The notes below the pieces were generated by a model. That model did no database searches. It was not told where the DNA came from and saw only the letters and a list, made by a program, of their open reading frames with translations. Shown one piece after another: positions 40,696 through 49,419 of a stretch of 64,000 nucleotides of DNA. Each line of letters starts with the position of its first letter. Position 1 is the first letter of the stretch. This DNA comes from Treponema saccharophilum DSM 2985 (GTDB taxonomy: Bacteria; Spirochaetota; Spirochaetia; Treponematales; Treponemataceae): positions 62,001 to 126,000 of the forward strand of contig NZ_AGRW01000054.1 of NCBI RefSeq assembly GCF_000255555.1. The letters run 5' to 3'. Position numbers and translations under genes: made by a program.

Positions 40696-42630
40696 ATTCT
40701 TTCTACTATAAATTCCCCGGATGATTTGAAGAAACTGCCGAAGGAGCGGCTGCCTGAGCTGGCCGGGGAAATCAGAAGGAAAATCATTGAGGTTCTGGCA
40801 AGAAATGGGGGGCATCTTGCGAGCAACCTCGGATGTGTCGAGCTGACAATCGCGATTCACCGCGTGTTTGACAGCCCGCGCGACGCCGTAATATTCGATG
40901 TGAGCCACCAGTGCTACACGCACAAGCTCCTTACGGGGCGGTTCCGCGACTTTCCGTCGGTGCGCCTTCATGGCGGGATTTCTGGGTTCACGAAGCGGTG
41001 CGAGAGCTGCCACGATTATTTCGACAACGGGCACTCGTCCACCTCCATCTCGCAGGGGCTCGGGCTCCTTACCGCGTGGAACCTCGACGAGAAGAGCCGC
41101 GGCAGGAAGGTCGTCGTCGTCATAGGGGACGGTTCCCTTACGGGCGGGATGGCGTTCGAGGCATTGAGCCATGCGGGGCAGATTTCAAAAAACCTCATCG
41201 TCGTCCTCAACGACAACCAGATGTCCATTTCCGCAAACACGGGCGCGCTTTCCCGGACGCTTTCTATGTTCACTATGACGCGGAGTTACCAGCGGTTCAG
41301 GTATTTCATAGACGGGATTGTGGACAGGATTCCGTTTTCGGAGCATCACCTCGGGAAATTTATATTCCGCCTCAAGCGCGCCATAAAGGGGTTCTGCCTG
41401 AGCGTCAATTTCTTCACCGACTTGGGGTTCGAGTACGTCGGCCCTCTCGACGGCCACGACATGGACAGCATGGAGGAGGCGTTCCGGCGAGCCGCCATGC
41501 TCGACAAGCCCGTCGTCGTCCACGTCCGCACGAAGAAGGGAAAGGGGTACAGCCCCGCGGAGAACGACCCCGCAAGCTTCCACGGCGTGGGGCCGTTCCA
41601 GATAACGAACGGCGTCGTGGAGAAATTCGACTCCCTCAGTTTCACGGAAAGCTTCTCGAACGATATCGTGTCGTTCGCGTCGCGCGACAGCCGGATTGCC
41701 GCGATAACTGCCGCCATGAGCAAGGGGACGGGGCTCGACGCGTTCTCGAGGAAATTCCCGGAGCGGTTTTTCGACGTCGGCATCGCGGAGGAGCATGCCG
41801 TCACGTTCGCGTCGGGGCTTGCGCGGGGGGGGATGGTTCCCGTCGTCGCGATATACTCGACGTTCATGCAGCGCGCCGTCGACCAGGTCGTACACGACAT
41901 CGCGATTCAGGGCGTCCACGCGGTCCTCGTCCTCGACAGGGCGGGCGTCGTCCCGAGCGACGGGGAGACGCACCAGGGGCTGTTCGACATAGCGCTTTTC
42001 CGTCCCGTGCCGAACCTTGTGATGATGTCGCCCGCCTCCGCGGCGGACCTGCGCGCCTGCCTCGAGTACGCGTTCGGCGCGGAGGCCCCCGTGATGATAC
42101 GGTATCCGAAATCGTCATGCCCGTCGGAGCTTCCGTCGTTCTCGACGAAAATCGACTCGGGAAACGTCGGTCGCGGCATCTTCGTCCCGTGCGACGAATT
42201 CGAGCCGTCCCTTTCCGTCCAGTTCGACTGCGAGCAGCGTCCGCGGCAGTTCGGGAAGGTGCTCCTCGTCACGACCGGAGGCATGTACTGCGAGGTCCTT
42301 CAGGCGGCGAGGATTCTCCTTCAGGCGGGAATCAGGGCGGACATCTACACGCTCCGGTTCCTCAAGCCGTTCGACGTCGCCTCGTTCCGGGACGTGCTTT
42401 CCGGATTCGACGGCGTCGTTTTCGTCGAGGATGGGGTGCGCATCGGCGGAATCGGCGAATTTCTCTCGTCGGTCGCGTCGTCGTCCGGGGTCAGAAGCAG
42501 CGTGATGGCGTTCCCGGACAGGTTCCTTCCTCAGGGAACACGTGAGCAGATTTGCGCCGATTGCGGCATGTCCCCGAAAGACATAGCGCGTGCGGCTGGA
42601 ATGATAGTTGGGGGTAGCGAATGGAGTTGA
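40696..42630 (+). CDS. dxs: 1-deoxy-D-xylulose-5-phosphate synthase
   Basis: A 644-residue thiamine-diphosphate enzyme and the first step of the MEP isoprenoid pathway. It has NGGHLASNLG, the HSSTSIS segment, the TPP motif GDGSLTGGMAFEA and the catalytic-Glu segment DVGIAEEHAVTFASG. No ATG, GTG or well-placed TTG exists at the expected N-terminus. The best start is ATT at 40696, nine bases after GGAGG, giving (M)LSTINSPDDLKKLP as in other Dxs proteins. A TTG at 40666 lies in the terminator T-run without a Shine-Dalgarno. It is the first gene of the dxs-folP-cdaA-cdaR-acpS-DUF2225-truA operon. Confidence 0.93.
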   Translation: MLSTINSPDDLKKLPKERLPELAGEIRRKIIEVLARNGGHLASNLGCVELTIAIHRVFDSPRDAVIFDVSHQCYTHKLLTGRFRDFPSVRLHGGISGFTKRCESCHDYFDNGHSSTSISQGLGLLTAWNLDEKSRGRKVVVVIGDGSLTGGMAFEALSHAGQISKNLIVVLNDNQMSISANTGALSRTLSMFTMTRSYQRFRYFIDGIVDRIPFSEHHLGKFIFRLKRAIKGFCLSVNFFTDLGFEYVGPLDGHDMDSMEEAFRRAAMLDKPVVVHVRTKKGKGYSPAENDPASFHGVGPFQITNGVVEKFDSLSFTESFSNDIVSFASRDSRIAAITAAMSKGTGLDAFSRKFPERFFDVGIAEEHAVTFASGLARGGMVPVVAIYSTFMQRAVDQVVHDIAIQGVHAVLVLDRAGVVPSDGETHQGLFDIALFRPVPNLVMMSPASAADLRACLEYAFGAEAPVMIRYPKSSCPSELPSFSTKIDSGNVGRGIFVPCDEFEPSLSVQFDCEQRPRQFGKVLLVTTGGMYCEVLQAARILLQAGIRADIYTLRFLKPFDVASFRDVLSGFDGVVFVEDGVRIGGIGEFLSSVASSSGVRSSVMAFPDRFLPQGTREQICADCGMSPKDIARAAGMIVGGSEWS

Positions 42631-43448
42631 AATTGTCTGGCGGAAGGAGCGTCTCGACCGACCTTCCGGCGTTCGTCATGGGCATCGTGAATGCGACGCC
42701 CGATTCGTTCTGGAAGGAAAGCCGCGGCGGGCTTGGGCGCGCGCTTTCGCTCGTGGAGGATGGGGCCGACATAATCGACGTCGGCGGGGAATCTACGCGC
42801 CCGGGAAGCGGCTACATATCGGACGACGAGGAAATCCGCAGGGTCGTGCCCGTCGTGGAGGCGCTCAGGCGCGTCTCGTCCGTCCCCATATCGATAGACA
42901 CGAGGAAACTTTCCGTGATGAAGGCCGCGTTCGAGGCGGGCGCCGACATTCTGAACGACGTCTCCGCGCTTGAGGACGAGCCGCTTCTGGCCGACTTCGC
43001 GGCGGAGAAGAACATACCCGTAATCCTCATGCACAAAAGGGGGATACCGTCGACGATGCAGGACGACACGTCGTACGGGAACGCGTTCGCCGAGGTCGAT
43101 TCGTACCTTTCCGCTCGGTGCGCCTTTGCCGAGTCCCGCGGAATCGCGCCGGAGAATATAATCGTCGATCCGGGAATCGGGTTCGGGAAGGACGACCGGG
43201 CGAATTTCTCGCTGATTTCAAGATGCGGCGAGCTGTGCGGCGGGCGGTACCGCGTCCTCATGGCGCTGTCGAGGAAGTCGTGCATCGGGCGCGTCACCGG
43301 GCGCGATGAGGGCGGGCGCCTTGCCGGGACGCTGACCGCCGATGCCGTCGCCGTTATGTCCGGGGCTTCGATGGTGCGCGTGCACGATGTCGCGGAGGCA
43401 GTCGACTCGCTGAAGGTTCTTGCCGCTCTCGGGTTCGGGGGCAGGTGA
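42621..43448 (+). CDS. folP: Dihydropteroate synthase
   Basis: A 275-residue folate enzyme joining pABA to hydroxymethyl-dihydropterin pyrophosphate. Signature motifs: MGIVNATPDSFW, DIIDVGGESTRPGS, SIDTRK, NDVSAL, VDPGIGFGK and RVHDVAEAVDSL. It overlaps dxs by ten bases, with the Shine-Dalgarno (GGGGG) inside dxs, so the two are translationally coupled. The sulfonamide target site looks ordinary. Confidence 0.96.
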   Translation: MELKLSGGRSVSTDLPAFVMGIVNATPDSFWKESRGGLGRALSLVEDGADIIDVGGESTRPGSGYISDDEEIRRVVPVVEALRRVSSVPISIDTRKLSVMKAAFEAGADILNDVSALEDEPLLADFAAEKNIPVILMHKRGIPSTMQDDTSYGNAFAEVDSYLSARCAFAESRGIAPENIIVDPGIGFGKDDRANFSLISRCGELCGGRYRVLMALSRKSCIGRVTGRDEGGRLAGTLTADAVAVMSGASMVRVHDVAEAVDSLKVLAALGFGGR

Positions 43449-44264
43449 ATGGGGGTCGTCGAAGGTTTTCTGGGCGTCTACTGGGCGCTGGAGCCGGTCG
43501 TTGACATCCTCGTTACGACGGGAATCCTTTACGCGGCCTACCAGATAATCGTGAAGACGAACGCGATGCAGATTGTGCGCGCTGGGTTCCTCATCCTCAT
43601 CGTGTACGTGCTCGCGTATGTCCTGCGCCTGAACGTCCTCGTGTGGATTCTGGGAAAGGTCGCACCGGCGCTCGCCGTCGGGCTTGCGATAGTGTTCCAG
43701 CCGGAGATAAGGAAGCTCATCCTCAAGCTGGGGCAGTTCGACTGGCGGCCGTTCGCGCAGCGCTCCAAGCACACGTATGCAGATGCCGTCGTCATCGCGG
43801 CGGAGACGCTCTCGAAGAAGAAGAAGGGGATGCTCGTCGTCTTCCAGCGCGGGACGAAGCTCGACAACTACATCGAGTCGGGGACGATGCTCAACGCGGA
43901 CATTTCGTCGGCGCTCCTCGTCACGATTTTCTCGTTCGAGACTCCGCTCCACGACGCCGCCTGCATCGTGGACAACGGGAAGATAATTGCCGCGGGATGC
44001 TTCCTCCCGCTGTCGGAGCGCTTCGACATAAAGAAGACGTTCGGCACGAGGCACCGCGCGGCAATCGGGATGAGCGAGCAGACGGACGCCGTCGTCCTCA
44101 TCGTTTCGGAGGAGACCGGCGCGATGAGCATCGCGTGCGACTCGACTTTCTATTATGACCTCACGACGGAGCAGCTTTCGGCGACGCTGAACAAGCTCCT
44201 CGACATGTCTGAGAAGAACAGGACGATAGAGAACACAATCGATGAAAGCATTTCAGTCAATTAA
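43449..44264 (+). CDS. cdaA: Membrane-bound diadenylate cyclase CdaA
   Basis: A 271-residue cyclase making c-di-AMP from two ATP. Three N-terminal TM helices (residues ~12-85) precede a DAC domain starting near residue 95. The catalytic RHR motif is intact (201-203, FGTRHRAAIG). The other signature, normally DGA, reads His-Asp-Ala-Ala at 168-171: the aspartate is kept but the glycine is alanine. It lies one base after folP and overlaps cdaR by 23 bases, the classical cdaA-cdaR pair. In many bacteria glmM follows; here acpS does. Confidence 0.93.
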   Translation: MGVVEGFLGVYWALEPVVDILVTTGILYAAYQIIVKTNAMQIVRAGFLILIVYVLAYVLRLNVLVWILGKVAPALAVGLAIVFQPEIRKLILKLGQFDWRPFAQRSKHTYADAVVIAAETLSKKKKGMLVVFQRGTKLDNYIESGTMLNADISSALLVTIFSFETPLHDAACIVDNGKIIAAGCFLPLSERFDIKKTFGTRHRAAIGMSEQTDAVVLIVSEETGAMSIACDSTFYYDLTTEQLSATLNKLLDMSEKNRTIENTIDESISVN

Positions 44265-45267
44265 GCGCGTTTTTACGGAGAAGGTGGAGCTGAACGTTCC
44301 CGTCCTGCTCATCTGCTTCGTCATCTCATGTTTCATATATTACGTCTACCGGACGCAGACGCTGCGCGACGACGCGTTCTCCGTGAACCTTGAGATACGC
44401 TCGTCGAACGGAATCGTCGCGGCAGGCCCGTACCGGGAGACCGTGCAGGTCATAGTGCGCGGCTCCCCGCAGGATGTGTCGAAGCTCAGCGCGGAGGATT
44501 TCACCGCGTACCTCAACCTCGACTTCGCGACGAAGAAGGGCGTCTGCGATTTTCCCGTCCTGCTTGAGCTGACTCCGCGGGCGATGGAGATAATCTCGCT
44601 CCAGACGAAATGCTCGCCGAGCCACATAAAGCTCGAGGTTGAGGAGGAGGCGAGCGCGTTCGTCCCCGTCGAGCCGCTTTATTCGGGGAAGCCCGCCGAC
44701 GGGTACGAGCTGAAGTCCGTGTCGGTGGAGCCTCCGCAGGTGGAGATAACGGGCGCCCGCTCGCTCGTCCTCGCGAAGTCGTCGTTCCAGACGAAGAAGA
44801 TGTCGATTGACGGCGCGCTCGGCGATTTCATAACGGACACGGGGCTGAACGACAAGCCGTTCTCGTTCACCTACTCCGAGGACGTTTTCCGCGTCAAATT
44901 CGAGATTGTCCCGGTGAAGGTGTCGCGGAAAATCGACGTCGTGAAAGTCTCGCTTGCGAACGTTCCTCCGTCGCTCGATGTCGTCGCGCAGACGGACAGC
45001 ATTCCCGTCACGATATACGGGAACATGCTCGACGTTGAGAAATTCGTGCCCGCGCCGGGGACGGTCGTCGCCGACTGCTCGAAGGTTTCGGGGGCGGGGC
45101 GGTTCGACGTTCCCGTGACGATAACGGTGCCGCCGCAGTTCAGCCTGACGGGGGAGGTCGTGAAAAAAGTGCCCGTCACGTTCAACACGAAGCCCGTGGC
45201 GGACGAAAATAAATCATCGGCGGAGGAGCCGGCAAACGATGAGGCGGGGGAGGCTTCCGCGCAATGA
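44242..45267 (+). CDS. cdaR: YbbR-domain CdaA regulator (CdaR-like)
   Basis: A 341-residue protein with one N-terminal TM helix (VPVLLICFVISCFIYYVY) and three to four extracytoplasmic YbbR repeats, for example ETVQVIVRGSPQDVSKLSAE and DGYELKSVSVEPPQVEITG. YbbR proteins modulate the partner cyclase. The C-terminal ~25 residues are acidic and low in complexity (KSSAEEPANDEAGEASAQ). It overlaps cdaA by 23 bases and acpS by four (ATGA). Confidence 0.92.
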   Translation: MKAFQSIKRVFTEKVELNVPVLLICFVISCFIYYVYRTQTLRDDAFSVNLEIRSSNGIVAAGPYRETVQVIVRGSPQDVSKLSAEDFTAYLNLDFATKKGVCDFPVLLELTPRAMEIISLQTKCSPSHIKLEVEEEASAFVPVEPLYSGKPADGYELKSVSVEPPQVEITGARSLVLAKSSFQTKKMSIDGALGDFITDTGLNDKPFSFTYSEDVFRVKFEIVPVKVSRKIDVVKVSLANVPPSLDVVAQTDSIPVTIYGNMLDVEKFVPAPGTVVADCSKVSGAGRFDVPVTITVPPQFSLTGEVVKKVPVTFNTKPVADENKSSAEEPANDEAGEASAQ

Positions 45268-45659
45268 TAGCAGGAATCGGAACGGACATCGCGCAGGTCT
45301 CGCGCTTTTCGCGTTGGGTCGGGAATGCGGGCATGATTGCGCGCTTTTTCCATCCGTCGGAGATTCTTCCGTGCGGGGGAAGTTCGGGGAGCGTCCAGCG
45401 CCTCTGCGAGCATTACGCGGCGAGATTTGCCGCGAAGGAGGCTCTTTCGAAGGCGCTCGGGACGGGTTTTTCGGGGATGGAGCTTTCCGACTTCGGCATC
45501 GTGAAGGACTCTCTCGGGAAGCCGTCGTTCGTGCTCGGCGGAAGGACGCGGGAAATCGTTGAGAAAATCGCGGGGGCGGATTTTGCGCTGCATGTCTCGC
45601 TTTCGCATGAGAAGGAATACGCTGTGGCGTTCGTCGTGCTCGAACGCAAGGGGGAATAA
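45264..45659 (+). CDS. acpS: Holo-[acyl-carrier-protein] synthase
   Basis: A 131-residue phosphopantetheinyl transferase that activates acyl carrier protein with CoA. Motifs: AGIGTDIAQVSRF (metal-binding Asp), FAAKEALSKALGTG (Lys/Glu of the active site) and HVSLSHEKEYAVAFV. Length is typical (120-130). The start overlaps the cdaR stop codon; its own stop overlaps the start of the DUF2225 gene by one base. Confidence 0.94.
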   Translation: MIAGIGTDIAQVSRFSRWVGNAGMIARFFHPSEILPCGGSSGSVQRLCEHYAARFAAKEALSKALGTGFSGMELSDFGIVKDSLGKPSFVLGGRTREIVEKIAGADFALHVSLSHEKEYAVAFVVLERKGE

Positions 45660-46588
45660 TGTACATAAAAAAGAAGGAAGAGCCTCAGAAGGCGGCGAAG
45701 ATTTCGTTCTGGTCGAAGGACAAGAAGTTCATCTGCCCCGTGTGCAACAAGGAATTCGAGAGGGAGGAGCTTTTTCAGGGAAGAACGAGCGCCGGCGACC
45801 TGACGGACGAGCTTCACCGGCTCTACGTTCCGACGCAGAGGTACGGCGAGGTGTTCCCGCTGATTTACTCCGTCGGCGCGTGCCCGCGATGCCATCTGTC
45901 CCTGCTGTGGGGCGATTTTCAGGCGCTCAAGGACGACAAGAAGTCGATTGAGCGGCTCCGCAACGACGAGTACAACCGCAAGAAGGCGGTCGAGGCGATT
46001 TTCCCGCATTACGACGTCAAGCGCGCGCGCAACCTGCTCGACGGGGCTGCGATGTATTACCTGGCGATTCTCTCCTACGAGAAGATGGACATCGGCTATT
46101 CCCCGACGTTCAAGCGCGCCATGCTGAGCGTCCGCCTCGCGTGGATATGCAACGAGCTTGAGCGGAAGATTCCCGGCTACCATTACGATTTCGTCGCGCA
46201 GTCGTTCTACAAGAAGGCGCTGTTCTTCTACGGGCAGACGCTCGTCAACGAGACGAACGGGACGGAGCCTGTCGGGAACCTCGGCTCGTACGGGCCGGAC
46301 GTCGATTTCAATTACGGCTACAACGGAATCATCTACATGAACGCGATACTCGAGTACAAGTACGGCCAGACGGATGACATGAACCTCCGCTTCAAGAAAT
46401 TCGGGGAGAACAAGCGCTCGATAGCGCGTATTTTCGGAATCGGAAAGTCCTCGAAGGAGAAGCCGGGGCCGCTCCTCAACCATGCCCGCGACCTTTACGA
46501 CAAGCTGAACAAGGAGCTTCACGACGCGAACTCTATCGAGGCGGACATCGAGGATGACGAGGATGAGAACGGAGGGGAGGATTCGTGA
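45659..46588 (+). CDS. DUF2225 family protein
   Basis: A 309-residue protein of the DUF2225 family. A zinc-ribbon-like CPVCNKEFEREEL near residue 27 and CPRCHLSLLWGDF near residue 79 supply four cysteines. The rest is helical, TPR-like (YYLAILSYEKMDIGYSPTFK, RAMLSVRLAWICNELERK), and the tail is acidic (IEADIEDDEDENGGEDS). The biochemical role of this family is not known to me. It overlaps acpS by one base and truA by four, so it is a full member of the operon. Confidence 0.88.
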   Translation: MYIKKKEEPQKAAKISFWSKDKKFICPVCNKEFEREELFQGRTSAGDLTDELHRLYVPTQRYGEVFPLIYSVGACPRCHLSLLWGDFQALKDDKKSIERLRNDEYNRKKAVEAIFPHYDVKRARNLLDGAAMYYLAILSYEKMDIGYSPTFKRAMLSVRLAWICNELERKIPGYHYDFVAQSFYKKALFFYGQTLVNETNGTEPVGNLGSYGPDVDFNYGYNGIIYMNAILEYKYGQTDDMNLRFKKFGENKRSIARIFGIGKSSKEKPGPLLNHARDLYDKLNKELHDANSIEADIEDDEDENGGEDS

Positions 46589-47370
46589 GGAATATCCTTC
46601 TGACCCTTTCGTATGACGGAACCGATTTCTGCGGGTGGCAGCGGCAGGACACCGCTGACGGCGGGAAGCCCGTGCGCACAGTCCAGGCGGCAGTCGAGTG
46701 CGCGCTCGCGAAAATCCACAAGGAGCCGACGAAGCTGTACGGAAGCGGGCGTACGGATTCCGGCGTCCATGCCGCGGGGCAGGCGGCGAATTTCTTCTCG
46801 CCGATTGATTCGATGAAGCCCGAGAACTATGTTCCCGCCCTGAACGCGTTCCTCCCTCCCGACGTCCGCGTCAACGATGCCCGGGAGGTCGGCGCGGAAT
46901 TCAACGCGCGGTTCTCCGCCACGAGCAGGACGTACCGCTATTTCCTGCACTGCGGCGCGAGCCCCCTCGCGAGCGAGACTCGCTACGTCTGGGCACTCCA
47001 CCGGATGCCGGACATACATGTGCTCAACGAGATGGCGTCGCATCTTCGCGGAGAGATTGACTGCGCGACGTTCGCTGCCGCCGGCGACCAGAGCCTTTCG
47101 ACGATGCGCTTCATCGAGAACGCCGTCTTCTATCCCGACCCAGCGAACGGCGAGAGGATTGTCTTCGAAATCAGGGCGAACGCGTTCCTCTGGAAGATGG
47201 TCAGGAGCGTGACCGGAAGCCTCGTCGCGTTCGAGCGCGCTGGGAGGGACGGCGATTATTTCCGCGAGGTCCTCGAAAGCCGCGACAGAAAAAGGGCAGG
47301 CCCGACGGCTCCCGCGACGGGGCTTTTCCTCTGGAGCGTCGGGTTTTCCGGAGTCAGGCGGCACGTCTGA
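46585..47370 (+). CDS. truA: tRNA pseudouridine(38-40) synthase TruA
   Basis: A 261-residue pseudouridine synthase acting on the anticodon arm. It has LTLSYDGTDFCGWQRQ, the catalytic-Asp motif GSGRTDSGVHAAGQ, ATSRTYRYFL and FLWKMVRSVTGSL. It starts with GTG at 46585 overlapping the previous stop (GTGA), with GGAGGGGAGG upstream. It ends the seven-gene operon; the convergent priA gene ends 12 bases away, and a 6-bp hairpin (AGCGTC/GACGCT) spans the junction. Confidence 0.95.
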   Translation: MRNILLTLSYDGTDFCGWQRQDTADGGKPVRTVQAAVECALAKIHKEPTKLYGSGRTDSGVHAAGQAANFFSPIDSMKPENYVPALNAFLPPDVRVNDAREVGAEFNARFSATSRTYRYFLHCGASPLASETRYVWALHRMPDIHVLNEMASHLRGEIDCATFAAAGDQSLSTMRFIENAVFYPDPANGERIVFEIRANAFLWKMVRSVTGSLVAFERAGRDGDYFREVLESRDRKRAGPTAPATGLFLWSVGFSGVRRHV

Positions 47371-47382
47371 CAAGAGCGTCTC

Positions 47383-49416
47383 CTACAGGACGCTTGCCGG
47401 GTCGATGTCGCATTCGATGTATGCGTTCCCCGGAATCCGGTAGCCGAGCAGGAGCCTCCTCGCCATTTCCCGTATGACGGCTATGCTCGGCCCCCTGAGG
47501 ATTATCTGGTTCCTGTAGTTCTCGCTTATCTTTGCGAGCGGGCATTCCGACGGGCCGAGAATCTCCGTCATCTCCATCGCCTTTTTTGCCTCCTCGGGGA
47601 TTCCCTCCGCCCGTCTCATCGAGTCGAGTATTTCGCCGAGCAGGCTTCCCCCCTCGTCCGCCATGCGCGCGCTCGTCTCCTCCGACTTCGAGCGGAACAC
47701 GAGCTGCGCCATCCGGGAGAACGGCGGGAATCCCGTCATCTCACGCGTCTCTATTTCCTCTTCGTAGAACTGCTCCGTCATTCCCCTTGTCGCGCACGCT
47801 ATCGGAAGCGCCGTCGGGTTGTACGTCTGCACGAGTACTTTCCCGTCCGGGAAGAACCGCCCAGCGCGCCCCGCGACCTGCGTTATGAGCGCGAACGTCC
47901 GCTCGGCGGCGCGGAAGTCGGGCATGTGGAGCCCCGTGTCGGCCTGGACGACGCCGACGAGCTTGAGGTTCGGGAAGTTCAGCCCCTTCGCGACCATCTG
48001 CGTCCCGAGCATTATGTCCCATTCGCCCCTGCGGAACCCGTCTATCGCGGCGGGGAGCTCCTTCGGCGATATGCTGTCCGTGTCGAGCCGGATTATCCGT
48101 GCGGCGGGGAATTTCGCGCGCACCTCGTTCTCGATGAATTCCGTCCCGAATCCCGAGTAGCCGATGTCGAGCGAGCCGCATTCGGGGCATTTCTGCGGCT
48201 GCGGCACCGACCACCCGCAGTAGTGGCAGCGGAGCCGCTTCTCCTTCCTGTGGAGCGTCATCGAGACGGAGCAGTTCCGGCATTTCATCTCGTATCCGCA
48301 TGAGTTGCACCTGAAGTAATGGGAGAACCCGCGCCTGTTGAGGAACAGGATTGCCTGCCGTTTTTCCGCGAGCGTCGCCTCGATTTCCGACTGCAGCTCC
48401 GCCGAGATGCTTCCCTGCCTTCCGTCCTCCTTCGACATGTCGATGCACCGTATCTCCGGCATCGCGCCTCCGGCAAGCCTCCTCGTAAGCACGTGCCGCC
48501 TGATTTTCCCGTCGTCCATCAGCTTCCACGCCTCGACGCTCGGTGTCGCGCTTCCCATCACGAGCGGAATGCCAGCGCTGATGCACCGGTGCATGGCGAC
48601 CTGCCGCGCGTGGTAGCGGGGTGCGGAGCCCGATTTGTAAGAGCCGTCGTGCTCCTCGTCGATGATGATAAGCCCGAGCTTTGGGACGGGCGCGAACACG
48701 GCGCTTCTCGCCCCGACTACGATGCGCGCTTCCCCCGAAAGAATCCTGTTCCATTCCGAGAGCCGCTGGCTCGGCGTGAGCGCGGAGTGGAGGACTGCCG
48801 CCGCCTGCCCGAACCTCGCCGCGACCGCCTCTATGACCTGCTGCGTGAGCGCGATTTCTGGGACGAGGTAGATGACGCCCTTCCCGAGCGCGAGCGCTTT
48901 CTCCGCGGCGCGCAGGAAAACCTCCGTCTTTCCCGTTCCCGTCGGCCCGTAGAGGTAGTGCATTATCCCTTCTTCTCCGCCCATTATTCCGTCGACGGCG
49001 GTGCGCTGCTCTTCCGAAAGCTCCGACTCCCCGACGGAAAGCCCGTCCATGTCGCCGAACCCGAGCCCGCAGAAATCGCTCTCCCGCTTTCCCCCGGGAA
49101 CCATGACAGAGAGCGCCTCGCCGAGCGAGCAGATGTAGTATTCCGAAAGCCACCGCGCGAGGGCGACGGTCTCCTCCGTGAAGACGGGGCTTTTGTCTAT
49201 CGCCCTCCGTATCGCCTTGATTTTCCGCGGGTCGTAGCCGAGGTTCTCCGGAAGCGCGTCGCTTTCCGATATGACGAACCCGCGCTCACGGCAGTTCCCG
49301 AACGTTATGTCGACACGCCGCCCGAAAAGGCTCTCGCCCTCGGTTGCCTTCGCGTTCATGTACGTGAACGACTGGAAGAGCGGCCTGTTCACCACGACCT
49401 CAAGGTATTTCGCCAT
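47383..49416 (-). CDS. priA: Primosomal protein N' (PriA helicase)
   Basis: A 677-residue replication-restart helicase. It has an N-terminal 3'-DNA-binding domain (VVNRPLFQSFTYMNAK), Walker A GPTGTGKTEV, DEAH-type IIDEEHDGSYKS and MGSATPSVEAW. A zinc-binding cysteine cluster follows (CNSCGYEMKCRNCS, LRCHYCGW, CPECGS), then the helicase motifs GTQMVAKGLNFPN and QVAGRAGRF. Its start is three bases downstream of the udg stop, so the two are co-transcribed. Confidence 0.96.
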   Translation of the reverse strand: MAKYLEVVVNRPLFQSFTYMNAKATEGESLFGRRVDITFGNCRERGFVISESDALPENLGYDPRKIKAIRRAIDKSPVFTEETVALARWLSEYYICSLGEALSVMVPGGKRESDFCGLGFGDMDGLSVGESELSEEQRTAVDGIMGGEEGIMHYLYGPTGTGKTEVFLRAAEKALALGKGVIYLVPEIALTQQVIEAVAARFGQAAAVLHSALTPSQRLSEWNRILSGEARIVVGARSAVFAPVPKLGLIIIDEEHDGSYKSGSAPRYHARQVAMHRCISAGIPLVMGSATPSVEAWKLMDDGKIRRHVLTRRLAGGAMPEIRCIDMSKEDGRQGSISAELQSEIEATLAEKRQAILFLNRRGFSHYFRCNSCGYEMKCRNCSVSMTLHRKEKRLRCHYCGWSVPQPQKCPECGSLDIGYSGFGTEFIENEVRAKFPAARIIRLDTDSISPKELPAAIDGFRRGEWDIMLGTQMVAKGLNFPNLKLVGVVQADTGLHMPDFRAAERTFALITQVAGRAGRFFPDGKVLVQTYNPTALPIACATRGMTEQFYEEEIETREMTGFPPFSRMAQLVFRSKSEETSARMADEGGSLLGEILDSMRRAEGIPEEAKKAMEMTEILGPSECPLAKISENYRNQIILRGPSIAVIREMARRLLLGYRIPGNAYIECDIDPASVL

Positions 49417-49419
49417 AAA

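Noticed and set aside
40674-40724. 16-codon leader peptide before dxs (MFSEVVYDSFYYKFPG)
   Set aside because: It has no ribosome-binding site; noted only because it overlaps the unusual start.
47366-47395. Terminator between truA and priA
   Set aside because: Only a 6-bp hairpin (AGCGTC/GACGCT) without a T-run, partly inside the priA coding end.
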